Assembly (NCBI GenBank): GCA_963921825.1
Contig: OY997589.1
Location: 80,336,523 to 80,400,522 of the forward strand
Length of the DNA stretch: 64,000 nucleotides
Direction: 5' to 3'
DNA from: Erodium maritimum
Taxonomy: Eukaryota; Streptophyta; Magnoliopsida; Geraniales; Geraniaceae
Shown: positions 1 to 11,626 of the stretch, piece by piece
How the letters are laid out: every line of letters starts with the position of its first letter
How positions within the stretch are numbered: the stretch's first letter is position 1
Notes under the pieces: model-generated
The model's database searches: none
What the model was told of the DNA's origin: nothing
Seen by the model: only the letters and a program-made list of their open reading frames with translations
Translations under genes and position numbers: made by a program

Positions 1-330
1 GTATCAGGCGGGTCAAACTGAATCGAATTATTGGGATGAATTTTCTGTTTGTATTACGAAGTTGAGAGGAGTTGAATTATTAAGTATGTGGGTCAAATTT
101 GGTATAATAATGATGGTGTTATGCCTTTGGAGTGTAGTATGCTACATTTTGTTGGTCACTGATTTGGCCGATATTGGCCATGGCACATTCGTTCTCTTTC
201 ACGAGTCCGGGACATGTATTTAATAGCTGTGCCACACATGTTTGGATCATGAGCTGAAACTTCAAATGGTGAGATAAGAGAAGCAAGTTTTGTCTTCTCA
301 TAACCAAAAGCTCCTTCTTCTCCGGCAGAG

Positions 331-3300
331 ATGGAACCATTAGCACACAAGGAGAAAGATGTTTCGGATCCGAGCTCCAACCGCAAGAAGCCCGGCGGAT
401 GGAAGGCCATGCCCTACATCTTAGGTCTCTCCATCTCTCCTTCTAAAGCAATAGTTTCGATGGTACCTTTGGTCGGTTTTCGAGTTTGCTTTTCGTTTCC
501 TCTGAATCGACGTATACTCAGATGTATAGTTGGTCTTGACATAACCCTGAAAGTTTTTACCTACAAAATTTACCTGTATTGTCTTTCAAAAAGAAACACA
601 TTGCTGGATTATGTAAAACCGAGTCAAATCATTATGCATCAGATCGTGTGAAAACAATAATCTCGTAAACTGAATCGTAATATGAACGATTCTCTTTATC
701 ATTGTAAATTGTGTGAACAGGAAATGAAACATTCGAGAGGCTGGCGACTTTTGGGCTATTCGCCAACTTTATGGTGTATTTGGTTAGGGAGTATCACATG
801 GACCAAGTGATGGCGGCGAGCCTCCTCAACATTTGGTCGGGCACGACCAACTTCCTTCCGTTGGTCGGAGCCTTCATCTCCGACGCCTACGCCGGCCGTT
901 TCCGGACCCTCGCCGTCGCTTCCTTCTTCTGTCTCGCGGTACGTTTATGGTTGTGAGAATTTATGGTCACACTCATCATGAAGAAGCAAAGTAATGAATA
1001 ATGTTCTTTTTGGGTGGTTGTGTCTTAATTTGGATGACATTTAAGATGTTTTACTAGGTACAAAAGTTCAGAAACATCGTCCTCGTTTGAATTATTGGAG
1101 TTGCGTCACATATATTGACGGTACAATATGGTATTATGCGGTTTTGGTAGGGTCTGATTTGGATGTTTCAGAATATTGATCTATTATCTCGGGATGACTA
1201 AATAATCCATATCGGATATAGACCAGATGTTTTATATTCAATCAGGGCTGAGTCGGTCGAGATTGGACGGAGATTGAAATTCACCGATCGAGAAACCATT
1301 CTCCCCCTTATACACGTTCAAATATATTTTCAATATTTTTATACTCTATTGGGTCCAATGAAGTTAATTTTTTCGTGTTATGATCGGATGAACTTTTATT
1401 ATTTATATCATGACGTGTCGTCTCATTCAAACCAAACCTAAGAAATAGATTTCCTCGTGTCCTTATAATATCTTTTCCTTTACATCAGTAGGTGACTGAG
1501 CCAACCTTGAATATCACTACTAACTAAACAATCAATCATCAATTTAGTGATCTCTAGAAGCTATTTCAAACCTAACAATCAAGAATTGCTAACGTGACAG
1601 GGGATGGTGGTACTGACCCTCACAGCTTCGGTGCCCCAGCTCCACCCTCCTCCATGCACCACTCAACAGGCCCAACTAAACCAATGCGCCCACCACACCG
1701 GCACCCAGCTCGGCGTCCTCATCCTCGGCCTCGGCTTGATCTCGATCGGCAGTGCCGGAATCCGACCGTGTAACATTCCCTTCGGTGTCGACCAGTTCGA
1801 TCCCTCGACCGAAGAAGGCGCCAAAGGCATCAACAGCTATTACAATTGGTACGTTCATTAATGAAAATCCTTAGACGGCTTACTATATCGTTACAGTCAC
1901 TTGAATTCTGATTATCAGATTCAACAGGTACAACATCTGATACGTTCATTAATAATAATCATTAAACGACTAACAACATTGTTACAGTCACTTGAATTCT
2001 GATCATCAGACTGATAACTCTTGTTAACAGGTACTACACGACCTTCACGGTCGTGATCATACTCGCTCTAACCGTGGTCGTGTACGTTCAAGACTCGATT
2101 AGTTGGGCGTTAGGGTTTGGGATTCCGACCACACTCATGTTCCTTGCCATTGTTATGTTCTTCTTGGGTACGAAGATTTATGTTCATGTCAAGCCGGAAG
2201 GGAGCATATTTTCCGGCATCGGCCAGGTGGTGGTTGCTGCCTATAAGAAGCGCCGGGTCGGGCTGCCCGCGGCGGACGCCAGGTCGGTCTACTATGACCC
2301 TCCTTTGAAGGGCACCACTGTCCTCTCCAAGCTGCCTATCACCAATCAATTCAGGTTAGATGCAATTTCGTTTCAGATTTTGTTTGCTCTCAAATTTTGG
2401 CCTTATACCTAACCATTTTCGTTTTCTTGGAAGTGCCGATAATGGATTTCCTAACCTATAGACTTTAGTACGTTGTTTAAGTAGGGTTGGCTACTAAATG
2501 TCTACATGATCGATTCATTTGATATTGCATCGAATTAAATTCGTTCAATTTGGTCTAGACGGCTACCTAAAGATTGATTTTAAACTATTCACACAATTTT
2601 ATGTAGCCAGATGATTCAATACGAAATGATGAACTTATTGTTATGGTGACATAAAACGTCTAATTAGTGTCGTCAAAACAGTATATTGTTCTTTAATATC
2701 GTTTTTGAAGAATTAAATATAATATTTATATAATATATTTATAGTTTTATTATTAATTTTTGATTAAATCTTGAAGATCATGTTCACCCAACTATAATTA
2801 CAAATAAAATGTAGATTTATACATATATCCTATACCGCAATAAAATAACTTGGCATGAATCATGAAAATGGTACCTACAATCAATATAAATGAATAAAAG
2901 TCAATGCTGACGTCACTTTTGATAGTACAACAGATTTGATGACGTTGTTTTTGTCCGAACAAAAGATTTGCTGACGTCACTTTTGTCGCCTACCAGGTTC
3001 TTGAACAAAGCCGCGATCGTGGGAAAAGACGAAATGGACCCCGATGGCAGTGTCGTAAATAAATGGAGGCTGTGCAGCATTCAACAAGTGGAAGAGCTGA
3101 AATGCCTGATAAGGATCTTCCCGATATGGGTCTCCGGCATCGTCAGCTTAGCCGCCATAACCCAACAGGGCACGTTCACGGTCTCGCAAGCCCTGAAGAT
3201 GGACCGACACATCGGACCCAAGTTCCAGATTCCGGCGGGCTCGATCGGGATCATCTCGATGCTCACGATCGGCGTATGGGTCCCGCTCTACGACCGCGTC

Positions 3301-4616
3301 GTCGTGCCCAAGCTCCGGAAGATCACCGGCCACGAGGGAGGGATCACGCTCCTGCAGAGGATCGGGACGGGCATCGTGTTCGCGGTCCTGGCCATGGTGG
3401 CGGCGGGGCTCGTGGAGAGGCACCGGCGGCAATCCGGGAAGCACCTGCCGGTAATGTTAGAACCCGTTAGTGCACATAAACGAAATAAGTTCTATAAATT
3501 AGGACGGTAAGTTGAGACCTAGTAATCTGGTTTTTCTAAGCATTAGGGTTTCAAGAATACAATCATAAGCGAACTCAAAACCAAGGATAAAAGTAACTAG
3601 CCGTTATATGTGTTAAAATAAACTAAAAAGACAATTTTGGAACCCGTTAGTGCACATAAACGAAACAAGTTCAATAGTTTAACCTGACATAGGGAAGCAG
3701 AATGAAATTGGGATGGTAGGTCGAGACGCAATAATCCGTTCTTTTTTGAGACGTTAGGGTTTCGAGAGTACAATTAAAAGCAAACTCAAAACCAAGGAAA
3801 AACTCATAAGTTGTCAGTGTCGGAGCCACATGTGCCTTAGAAGGGAACGTGTTCCCCTCAATTTTTATTTTTTGAATTTTTTATATGTTTTTGAATTTTT
3901 TTTATCAAAAATACTCCTTAATTCCTTTTAATTTCATAATTATGTCCTCAAATTTTTTGATAGTCACGTACTATCATTGAAAAATTTCGATGCCCCTTTT
4001 ACTGAAAAAGCTAACTCTATCACTGTCAGCCGTTGCATGTGTTAAAATAGTCTAAAAAGGTGTTTTTATTGAAAAATAAAAAAAGAACTTGAAGCAATGA
4101 ATCCCTCGACTTATTAGTTCTATCATATTCTCGTTTACTTGGTACTTTTTTACTGATCCTAGAGTTCAAACTTCCAAGTTTAACCTATACATTTTTGTTC
4201 GACAGGTAATATGGTTGGCTCCACAGCTCGTGCTCATGGGATTTTGCGAAGCCTTTAACATCATCGGACAGATCGAGTTCTTCAACAGGCAATTCCCCGA
4301 ACACATGAAGAGCATAGCCAACTCTTTGTTTGCTTGCTCTTTTGGTGGGGCCAACTATTTGAGTAGTCTTTTGATCGTGATCGTCCATTCTTGCACGGGC
4401 AAGCGTGGCCGTCAAGATTGGTTGACGAATAACATTGACGAAGGAAAGTTGGAGTATTTCTATTTCCTCATTGCCGGTCTTGGGGTGGTTAATTTCTTGT
4501 ATTTTCTGTACGTGGCTGAGAAGTACCGTTACAAGGGTAGTTCGGAGAAAGAGGTCGGAGACTTGGAGGGTAATTTGGAACTAAAGAGTATAAACGTTAA
4601 GAGTATCGATAATTAA
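331..4616 (+). CDS. NPF (NRT1/PTR) family proton-coupled transporter, six-exon gene
   Basis: Predicted exons are 331-424, 721-938, 1601-1848, 2031-2354, 2997-3450 and 4206-4616. All junctions are GT-AG and the frame closes to 582 aa, a usual length for the family. The start ATG is followed by a short hydrophilic leader ending in GGWKAMPYIL. The proton-coupling ExxER motif is seen as ETFER at residues 34-38, and the POT/PTR signature as FGVDQFD at 165-171 (usually FGADQFD). Several hydrophobic spans follow (VVIILALTVVVYV, IWVSGIVSLAAI, FYFLIAGLGVVNFLYFLY), fitting a 12-TM plasma-membrane or tonoplast carrier. Family members move nitrate, peptides, glucosinolates or hormones with protons. The wording resembles subfamily NPF2, but the substrate cannot be read from sequence. 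The sixth exon follows a 755-bp intron where I expect the last exon to be continuous, and a few residues usually seen at that join seem absent. No frameshift or internal stop was found. Confidence 0.93.
1849..2030 (+). repeat. Tandem duplication forming intron 3 of the NPF gene
   Basis: This 182-bp intron consists largely of two imperfect copies with an offset of about 91 bp. Both begin with tacgttcatta (1850 and 1941) and share gttacagtcacttgaattct. The first copy ends in ttcaacaggtacaac, which looks like the true acceptor gttaacaggtactac at 2022-2035. The duplication thus copied a second, apparently unused AG|GTAC site into the intron. Confidence 0.8.
3455..4070. repeat. Duplicated about 180-bp unit in intron 5 of the NPF gene
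   Basis: The phrase gaacccgttagtgcacataa occurs near 3460 and again near 3641. Each is followed by the same order of blocks: a ggtaagttgagac/ggtaggtcgagac block, a ttagggtttc block, and caaactcaaaaccaagga. The unit's last block (gccgttatatgtgttaaaat) lies directly before the second copy, but for that copy it appears only at about 4029. About 210 bp of AT-rich sequence (3820-4028) therefore seems inserted in the second unit. The family is not recognised. Confidence 0.75.
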
Positions 4617-4692
4617 TCTCTGGTTGAGACATAGACACACGACTATATTGGAAACGTTTTAGTTATATATGTATGGCAGTTGATGTCTTGTA

Positions 4693-4698
4693 ATAAAA
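4693..4698 (+). promoter_or_regulatory. Candidate polyadenylation signal of the NPF gene
   Basis: AATAAA lies 77 bp after the stop codon in a T-rich stretch, a usual place for a plant near-upstream polyadenylation element. Assigned from motif and position only. Confidence 0.5.
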
Positions 4699-4699
4699 G

Positions 4700-6030
4700 T
4701 TAACATAGAAATAAACACATGGTTTGGTTTGGTTTGGGTTGAGTTGAGTTTCTTTGTTTGTTGGTGTTACTTTGATTGTGTACATTCAATTTTCTTTTCT
4801 CTTTGTTGTCACGAAAGATGGAGTTTTGGTTTGGCCTCCATTGTGTGTTCTTGGTCCCGTCTTGGACCCGTTCAGGTGTTGTTGGATCAAGAGGTGTGGG
4901 TTTCTTGGTTTTCCAGTAGTTGTCATGGATGCGGTTGGAGAGGTCGGCGACTAGTTGTTCGAAGCAAGCTCTACGTTTAGGTCTGTTTGTTTCGTAGGGT
5001 CTGATTTCAGGCCCAAAATAGTTTTTCTGGGGCTTCATAGTGGTTATACTTAGATTACTAAACATTTTTTCTTTTTCTTGTTTTGTACTTTAAGGTCGAG
5101 AAACTTGGGTTCAAGACTTGTGTAATTTTCTCTTTTATGTTTAATGGTAGGATAATAAGGTATTTAGACTATTTGGAGTATGGTTACTACCCCTTGTTGT
5201 GTTGTGAAGTTTCCTCATGAAAGCTCGACAATCCCGATAATCCCCCTCCCCCCCACCCGTGCAACGAGACCGATCCTCTGCATCGCCGCTCCAAGGATGC
5301 CTGGTCGGCCCTCTACTGGATGCCCACTACTGCCCCTCTGAATAGGGGAGGAGGACCTTGGAATGCTCCCCTCCCGGACGGGAGAGGGCCCCAATGGGAC
5401 GGTCGCGAGACTCGCACAATTGCCTCGGTTGTCTACAACAATACATTAGGGCACCACGGTGTGTCCTAGAGGAGCCACACCCGACCCCTAGGAGACGGAC
5501 ACCATTTGTCCATTAGTCTCCAACTTTCCCTAGCATACTCTTTGAACGATTGTTAGGACATAACATTATCTTTAGTTGAGATAGGGAAAAAGTTTCATGG
5601 ATCCACAGCTCTAAGCACAACTCGAATAGGGAACCACCCCCTAACCTCTTACTGGATTTTTCCGGGCATTTAGTTATATGATGAGTGTTCGGATTATTTC
5701 CACTATTGTATAGTTTTTGTGACCTTTTTATTCTTATATCAATAAAAATTTCATCCATATGTTAAAAAATTCCATATATATGATTAAGCTACAAAAAAGA
5801 ATTTCAATTATAAAAATTTCCTAATTTCTTCAAACTTGTTTAACTTTTCCAAAGTCTCCTCTTACACATTTTTTTTTCGATTACCTAATGTGAACAAAAC
5901 AAAACTAGTTAACCAAGTAATTCACCTTACTCCTCACCATAATAACAACTAGTCAAATGATCAAATAAATTCCAAATTAATCAACTCATTTAGTAATTCA
6001 ACTTAATCAGTTTTTCCTAAATCCCTTATT
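4700..6030. other. Intergenic sequence without a supportable gene
   Basis: Short open frames occur on both strands, but none shows a domain, splice structure or repeat match. A C/G-rich patch at 5230-5500 looks like old degenerate coding or transposon sequence but is not identifiable. The remainder is AT-rich. Confidence 0.6.
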
Positions 6031-7039
6031 AAGCAACTCACATTTTTAAATATCAGAAAAAAAAAACTCTCTCAATTTTGAAACTCTCTCCTAGTCTTAG
6101 CCGCGCGAAGCTATGGTGCTTTTCTCTACCCCTATCGCTGCCAACATGCTTCTACTGTGGTTCCCGCGGTGCTCCCTGTCGTCACTCCTGTTGATGCTGC
6201 TAAGTCGACATTACCTAGTCCCCTGCAGACCGGTCACGATGCGGGGGAGAAGAGTCGCCTGCGGAGAAAGCCCAAGCCGACTAGGGCTCCCCCCGCCTCG
6301 CTGTTGTGGTGGAGATTTCGGCTCTCCCTCCTCCAGGAAAAGCCTCGGATGAGATATCCTTCTCATTGGGGCCAGCCTCCCCTACTCCGATCGTGAAGCC
6401 GAGATGTGGGAGGCATGTCACCAAACGACCCCCACAATTACTTCCTCTACAAGTAAGGGCCTTCTATACCTCCCTCCTCCTAACCCTTTTTCACCAGCCC
6501 CCCATACCCATCACGACCTCGCTCTAACTGTTCCCCAACAAGGTGGCGCGGTTATTAGGGTTCCGTCGCCGTCGAATCCTCTCCAAAGCGGTGCAGCGGC
6601 TAGGGTCTCCTTACCATCGCGTCACTAGCATGCCCTGCCTCCCCCCACTACGGGTGCATGGGTTATAGCCGTGACTACACCGGTCTCTAGCCCTCCTAAG
6701 GCACCGCCGCTGCAGTGAGACCCGACCAAGGAAAAGGCCCCGATGGAGAAGCTCCCTAGGTCGGCAGTGATGGCTCTAGGGTTAGGAAGGTGCCTCCCCG
6801 ATAAGGATAAGATCCCACTTATCCCGGCATGCCTTGTAACGTCGACATGAATGACGCGGGATCGGGCGCGACACTTGGCTACGGAGAAGTTTGATCCACC
6901 CTCGGCTGACTTGATCTCGGATCTTCAAGGTCTACAGGACGGTCTTTCGTCATGTTCATTGGAAGAGGAGGCGGAGGTCGAGGTGTTTGTCCTGTCTTCT
7001 CGGGCAACATAGACGGCCATTGCCCGCCAGCAACCCCTC

Positions 7040-7530
7040 GGAAGGACACTCTCATGCGTATCATTACGAATGCGTGGGGGAAGGCTGCTGAGGGGCTTGT
7101 GATTAAGGACCTAGGGCCAGGGCTCTTTGGCTGTTACTTCCGGTCCTCTGAGTCTTAGGTGTGGGTCCGAGGCAATGAGCCCTGATGCATCGACGGTTGG
7201 GCTCTACTACTCGATGATGTGGACCCGTGTGCTAGGGAGATGCCGGTTCTTGGCCGAGTGCAATTGTGGTAAGGACAAGAGAGACGGGTACCTCTATCGG
7301 GGACGCTCTTGGGCATGTGTGGAGGTCCCATGTGATAAATGGGGCACGTGCTGGGGGGAACTGTAAAGGTTTGCTTCTGGCACCTCTTCTAGAGACCATT
7401 TCGGAGAGGACTGATACTTCGGTTCAAGGAATTTCCTGAGCCAATCCACATTGAACTCACCCATTCCAAACTTCCGACCTTCTGCTACAACTGTGGTAGA
7501 CTCGTCCATGACTTGAAAGAGTGCACATAG
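7040..7530 (+). pseudogene. Decayed LINE ORF1 with DUF4283-like region and CCHC zinc knuckle
   Basis: Reading through stops and frameshifts, 7050-7160 gives RIITNAWGKAAEGLVIKDLG followed by a GLFGCYF block, similar to the DUF4283 domain of plant LINE ORF1 proteins. At 7470-7528 the frame reads CYNCGRLVHDLKEC, a complete CX2CX4HX4C knuckle after a LRFKEFPEPIHIEL stretch, the normal order in this family. ORF1 proteins of this type coat LINE RNA. The frame is broken several times and no intact product is possible. Confidence 0.72.
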
Positions 7531-7540
7531 GTAGTCAAAG

Positions 7541-7565
7541 CCCCCCCCCCCCCCCCCCCCCCCCC
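7541..7565 (+). repeat. Poly-C tract, 25 bases
   Basis: An uninterrupted run of C just after the zinc-knuckle coding region. It is one of three such tracts in the first 12 kb. Confidence 0.95.
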
Positions 7566-7700
7566 AGCACGATTTGGCTTTTCTATGTTGGAGTACCAGA
7601 GGGATAAGAAGGTCAAGGGCTATGCGACAGATTGGGGAGAGGTTGATCAGTCACCTAATCCCAATTGCGTAACCCCTAAGGGCACCTTCAACCTAGATAG

Positions 7701-7728
7701 CCCCCCCCCCCCCCCCCCCCCCCCCCCC
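7701..7728 (+). repeat. Poly-C tract, 28 bases
   Basis: An uninterrupted C run directly before the left copy of the 205-bp duplication (7729-7933). Confidence 0.95.
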
Positions 7729-7933
7729 GTGTTACTTCAAGCTTCGTGCCTCCTGGTCTGGAGACTCGAGTATGACCTGCCTGGAAGCTGTTCAGTCCCA
7801 TACTGACTCGATCTTGGGGGGGCCCGCCATCGTCCTCTAGTGAGGTGGGTGGTGCAACATGTGGAGGTCTGGCGAGCAAGGAGGATGCAGTCCCGATACC
7901 CGCTATGGTAAATTGAGAGGGAACTGAAGCAAT
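7729..7933 (+). repeat. Left copy of a 205-bp direct duplication flanking a Ty3 fragment
   Basis: It starts gtgttacttcaagcttcgtg after a poly-C tract and ends ggaactgaagcaat. It matches 11627-11831 with a few substitutions and compensating single-base indels. Only the right copy continues into further retroposon sequence, so this one is the added copy. Confidence 0.9.
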
Positions 7934-8625
7934 TACACTAAAAATGCATGCAGTGCAACATAGAATGCAAACATATAAATGCAAAGCATCCCACCCCACA
8001 CTTTAAACCTAAGCAGTGTCCCCAGTGTGACTCTAAACATATATTTACTCATATTTACTCATGCACCCCATGTATGATAACAATAAACACCCCACACTCA
8101 GAATCAGGCAACATACAAGTCAAGAAATCCTATATGCATGGTCTATCAGCACAACAATTCGGGTGCTCAGCACCCCCAGATAACATATATGAGATATAAT
8201 AGCGGTAAACAATATAAAACAAGAAGGGAAGAGATACTGCCCCTCGAAGAACCGCTACTCGACTTGTAAGCCCCTGTGGGAGTCCTAACGTGCATGGATG
8301 GATGGAAAGCTCGTCGCCCGAGTGAACTTCCATGAAGCTCGGCGCCATGGCATGTGACTAAACCGCTCATACTCTCCGTCCATTGTTGGGGTGCCTCCCA
8401 ACTAGCGCATTTGTTTAACGTCGTTAGCTCGACGGGTAAGATGCTCAATCAGGAGGCCTCCCAAGAACCTCATACTTCCATTGCGTCCTCCTCTTCAAAT
8501 ATGGATGTGCAAGCGGGAGAAGGAACACAATGTAGCAATTGAACCTCTTCCTTGAGTTCTGCACAAACTTCAAACTCAAGGCCAATCTCATCAAGCTTGC
8601 TTTAACAGAATAATCATGATCAAAA

Positions 8626-9564
8626 TCATCTTTGCATAGCTTGGGACGGGGAATGAAAACTAGCAAATGAATCAAAAACTTTATGCTCAACATTAAATTT
8701 ATAAATCAACGGTATAGGTTGAACATAAAGAATTGATTTGCTAGAATCTAAAAATGAATCTCCCACACTAAATGGAATTTCGAAATCATGCTCAATGTCT
8801 AGCAATATAAAATCAATGGAAGATTCAAACATAACCCCTCTCTTGAGAGCATCTTCCATAGTACCCCTTGGATATCTAATAGATCTATCAGCCAACTCTA
8901 TGGATACTATAAGAATATTTGGCTCAACAAGAGTTTGTGAACTATCTTCTGAAACTATACACTCAGTATTTACATCTATATAATCCAATACATCAACACA
9001 ACATGGAGATGAAATTGGCATAATAGAAGAGGGATAAGAACTTGATACCTCACATTTCTCACTTACCTCTAAACTCATGGTTGAATCACGAGTTTCTTCT
9101 TCTGTTGTGTCACATAAGTGCTCGGAATGATCATCCTCAATGTGGACTACATGATCATCAAAGTTTGTCTCATTGATCAATTGCATGAGATATTTCATTT
9201 GATTTTGAAGCTCTTGGAACGTTGATACTTGTTCCTCTTGTTTCCTCTCCATTTGCATCATCATTTCGTTCATCTTGTACATCTCATCCAATCGTCTTTC
9301 TTCATGTCTCTTTTCATTCTCCTCAAATTGGTTTAGGAGAGCTAGACAAACTTTGCGAAGTGATGACTCCTCGTCATTAGGCAATTGCGGTTCAAATTGA
9401 TAACCTTGATCATAAGTGGAAGCGTCCTCCCAATTTTGATTGTAGGCATTTGAATGCATAAGAACCTCGCAATTGTAAAAATAATGATCATTAGCACCAC
9501 ATATTTCACAATACCCTCTATTAGGGAACCAATTCCCCATAAAAGCTACGATGCAAAGAATCAA
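8626..9564 (-). pseudogene. Rearranged Ty3/gypsy gag-protease open frame (312 codons)
   Basis: The open frame near its N-terminus has a CX2CX4HX4C nucleocapsid knuckle (CEICGANDHYFYNC). An acidic, Met/Glu-rich coiled-coil-like stretch (about residues 70-130) follows. The C-terminal third has LADRSIRYPRGTMEDALKRG and FEIPFSVGDSFLDSSKSILY, the post-catalytic part of Athila/Tat aspartic proteases. The catalytic D(L/T)GAS block expected before LADRS is missing, and so is the capsid part of Gag. The frame is open, but the product would be an inactive chimera. The upstream limit is uncertain, and the region before 9564 has no clear ATG. Confidence 0.75.
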
Positions 9565-9632
9565 CTAAAAGAAAAATATATACAAGAATGAAACAGACGT
9601 AACACAAACTATATAGCAAGGGTCGCCTAATT

Positions 9633-9652
9633 GCTCCCCGGCAACGGCGCCA
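9633..9652 (-). other. Primer-binding site (tRNA-Asp type) of the Ty3 fragment
   Basis: The minus strand reads TGGCGCCGTTGCCGGGGAGC, the classic primer-binding site of Athila/Tat elements. It lies 7 bp inside the putative LTR end at 9660. Confidence 0.88.
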
Positions 9653-9659
9653 TAAAACT

Positions 9660-11588
9660 TGACGCCCTACGGGTTTAAACGCAAACTTGAGCACGACAAG
9701 TGCATCGGTCGTCAAGTAGTAATCGGATTTGAAGTCCGGAATATCGAGCCCAAAGGAGCAATAAACAAACACTCACTATTTAAAGCTTGTAGCTAAACTG
9801 TTTCGGTAAAAATCGAGTTTTTATGTTTTGAAAATAAACCTTATAACGATTAAAAAGCAAAGAAAGAAAAATATAATTTAGTAGAGAGTTTTCTTATCTT
9901 GAATCAAATGATGAAAATTCTAGGATATCGAGTTCATAGAGTTCATTCCACAAAGTCAAATATACTCGATTGTTGTGATGAAGACTTGATTTAGAGGCAA
10001 TGAGTCATCTCAACTCTAGTCCTAACTTCTTTCGAACGACTCGGACCCTAATGGGATCTAACCACCGAGTTCTTTCGAATCACGATGTAGGAAGACCCAA
10101 AGCATTTAGTTCTATGATAACTTCTAGCTTTCGACCAATCAAGTCTATGGCTATTGCAGTTGTATTAACCCCGCTAGTTCTAGCTAGGATTTAAATCCAA
10201 CTTATGATCGATTTTTGACTTAATTAGAATCCTCCTCTTTCGAGCGTTAAATTCTAATTCAAATCAATTATCAAGCCTACCCGGGAGATAAAGCGTTAAG
10301 CACAAATCGATCTTAAACACTAAAACAATTAAACAATCACAACAATTTAAAGTATTCAAAACATGGAAATCACTACTCTAATCACTCAAAACCCTAGAAA
10401 TTGGGCGTTTAGTTGTTCATGATAATCAATGACATAGAAATGGACCAACAAGTAAATGAATTCATAATGAGATTTAGAGAGAAAGTTTAGATACAATCAC
10501 CACAATAAATTGACAAAATGGTTGCTCTTCCCCTTCTTCCAAACCCTAGCCTTGATCCTCTTGTGTTGGCAACAAATCCAATAGTAGAAGCACAAAGAAG
10601 CTCTCCTAAAGATGGATTTTCTCCAAGAATAATGACACCTTTGGCTCAAATCCCTCTCCAATCCAATGAAGCTCCACTTTGTCTTCCCAACAAATGAAAT
10701 CTTCTCTCCAAAAATCAACACCCAAATAAATCTCAAATGCTTCTCTTCCAACCAAATATTTTGATTCTCAACAAATAATTCAAGAGCAAAAGCTTCCTCT
10801 AAATTCTATAAGAAAAAAGAAATAAAAAAGAACTATACAAAAATTGCTTCTGTTTCGTATTCTGTGCTCCTCTACTCGAACAAATGGAGAAGAAGCTCCC
10901 TCTTTTTGCTGCGGCGCTGCAAATAAATGAGGAGGAGAGGAGCAGCTGCCATAGCACGTGTCAGCAGATGAGAGGGGACAGCCAGTACAGGTGTCGCGAA
11001 GGGAGAGGCTGAGCTGAGGGACAGGTGGCGGGCTGGTGCTGAGTGGCGGCTGGCGTGGGCCAGGCAGGGACAGGTGGCGCGAGCTGGGAGGATTGCGGCG
11101 GGACCAGCGGAAGTGGCGACTGGGTAGCGCCACGCGCGCGGAGGTGAAGGGCTGATAAACACGTGTCGCGCAGAGATGGAATGGCGGCTGAGAGGCGGCG
11201 CCACGGGTCGCGAGCTGGGGTGAGCGGCGGCTGTGGTCGGGACACGTGTCAGCTCCTGGTTTGTGGCTCTATTTTTCAACCTTTTTCGCTATTTTGCTCG
11301 CTCCGGCTTCGTTTGGACTCCGACCGATCTCGTTCTTGCGCCAAAAAATTCCTCTTTTGAAGACCTACAAAACAAGACCAGTCATGAATATATTTCGAAG
11401 CGAACAAAATCGACCCTCTTATCGATCCACTTGCACGAAACACCCAAAATGTGTCGGTTTTGCATCAAACATCGAACACACCGAGAAAAACAATTATTTA
11501 GCGCTAAACCTACATATATGATAGAAAATCGGGACCAAAAGCCTATATAACTCGATATAATGTGGCCCTTTTAAGTGTTAAAATGCAC
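9660..11588 (-). repeat. Putative single 5' LTR of the minus-strand Ty3 fragment
   Basis: It extends from the CA end beside the primer-binding site (tgacgccctacggg on the plus strand) to about ...ttaaaatgca near 11588, next to the poly-C tract. It would be about 1.9 kb. No second LTR is in the window, so the outer limit is inferred. The GC-rich part (10870-11280) yields several overlapping open frames on both strands without domains. Confidence 0.5.
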
Positions 11589-11599
11589 CCGCATCACCG

Positions 11600-11626
11600 C
11601 CCCCCCCCCCCCCCCCCCCCCCCCCC
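11600..11626 (+). repeat. Poly-C tract, 27 bases
   Basis: An uninterrupted C run at the start of the right copy of the 205-bp duplication. It mirrors the tract at 7701-7728. Confidence 0.95.

Larger units (their letters stand above)
7934..11599 (-). mobile_element. Truncated, non-autonomous Ty3/gypsy (Athila/Tat-like) fragment
   Basis: On the minus strand the order is a putative 5' LTR (9660-11588), a primer-binding site complementary to tRNA-Asp (9633-9652), a rearranged gag-protease frame (8626-9564) and non-coding sequence to 7934. No reverse transcriptase, integrase or second LTR is present. The motif ttggggtgcctcccaact (8384-8401) and AT-rich non-coding stretches resemble those of Athila/Tat-type elements. 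The block sits between the two copies of the 205-bp duplication instead of a 5-bp TSD. Confidence 0.75.

Noticed and set aside
4700-5065. Minus-strand frame of 121 codons downstream of the NPF gene
   Set aside because: No domain, no splice or promoter context, Asn/Lys/Thr-rich composition as expected of AT-rich DNA.
10872-11279. Minus-strand frames of 94-135 codons
   Set aside because: GC-rich section of the putative Ty3 LTR, low-complexity translation, no supporting features.
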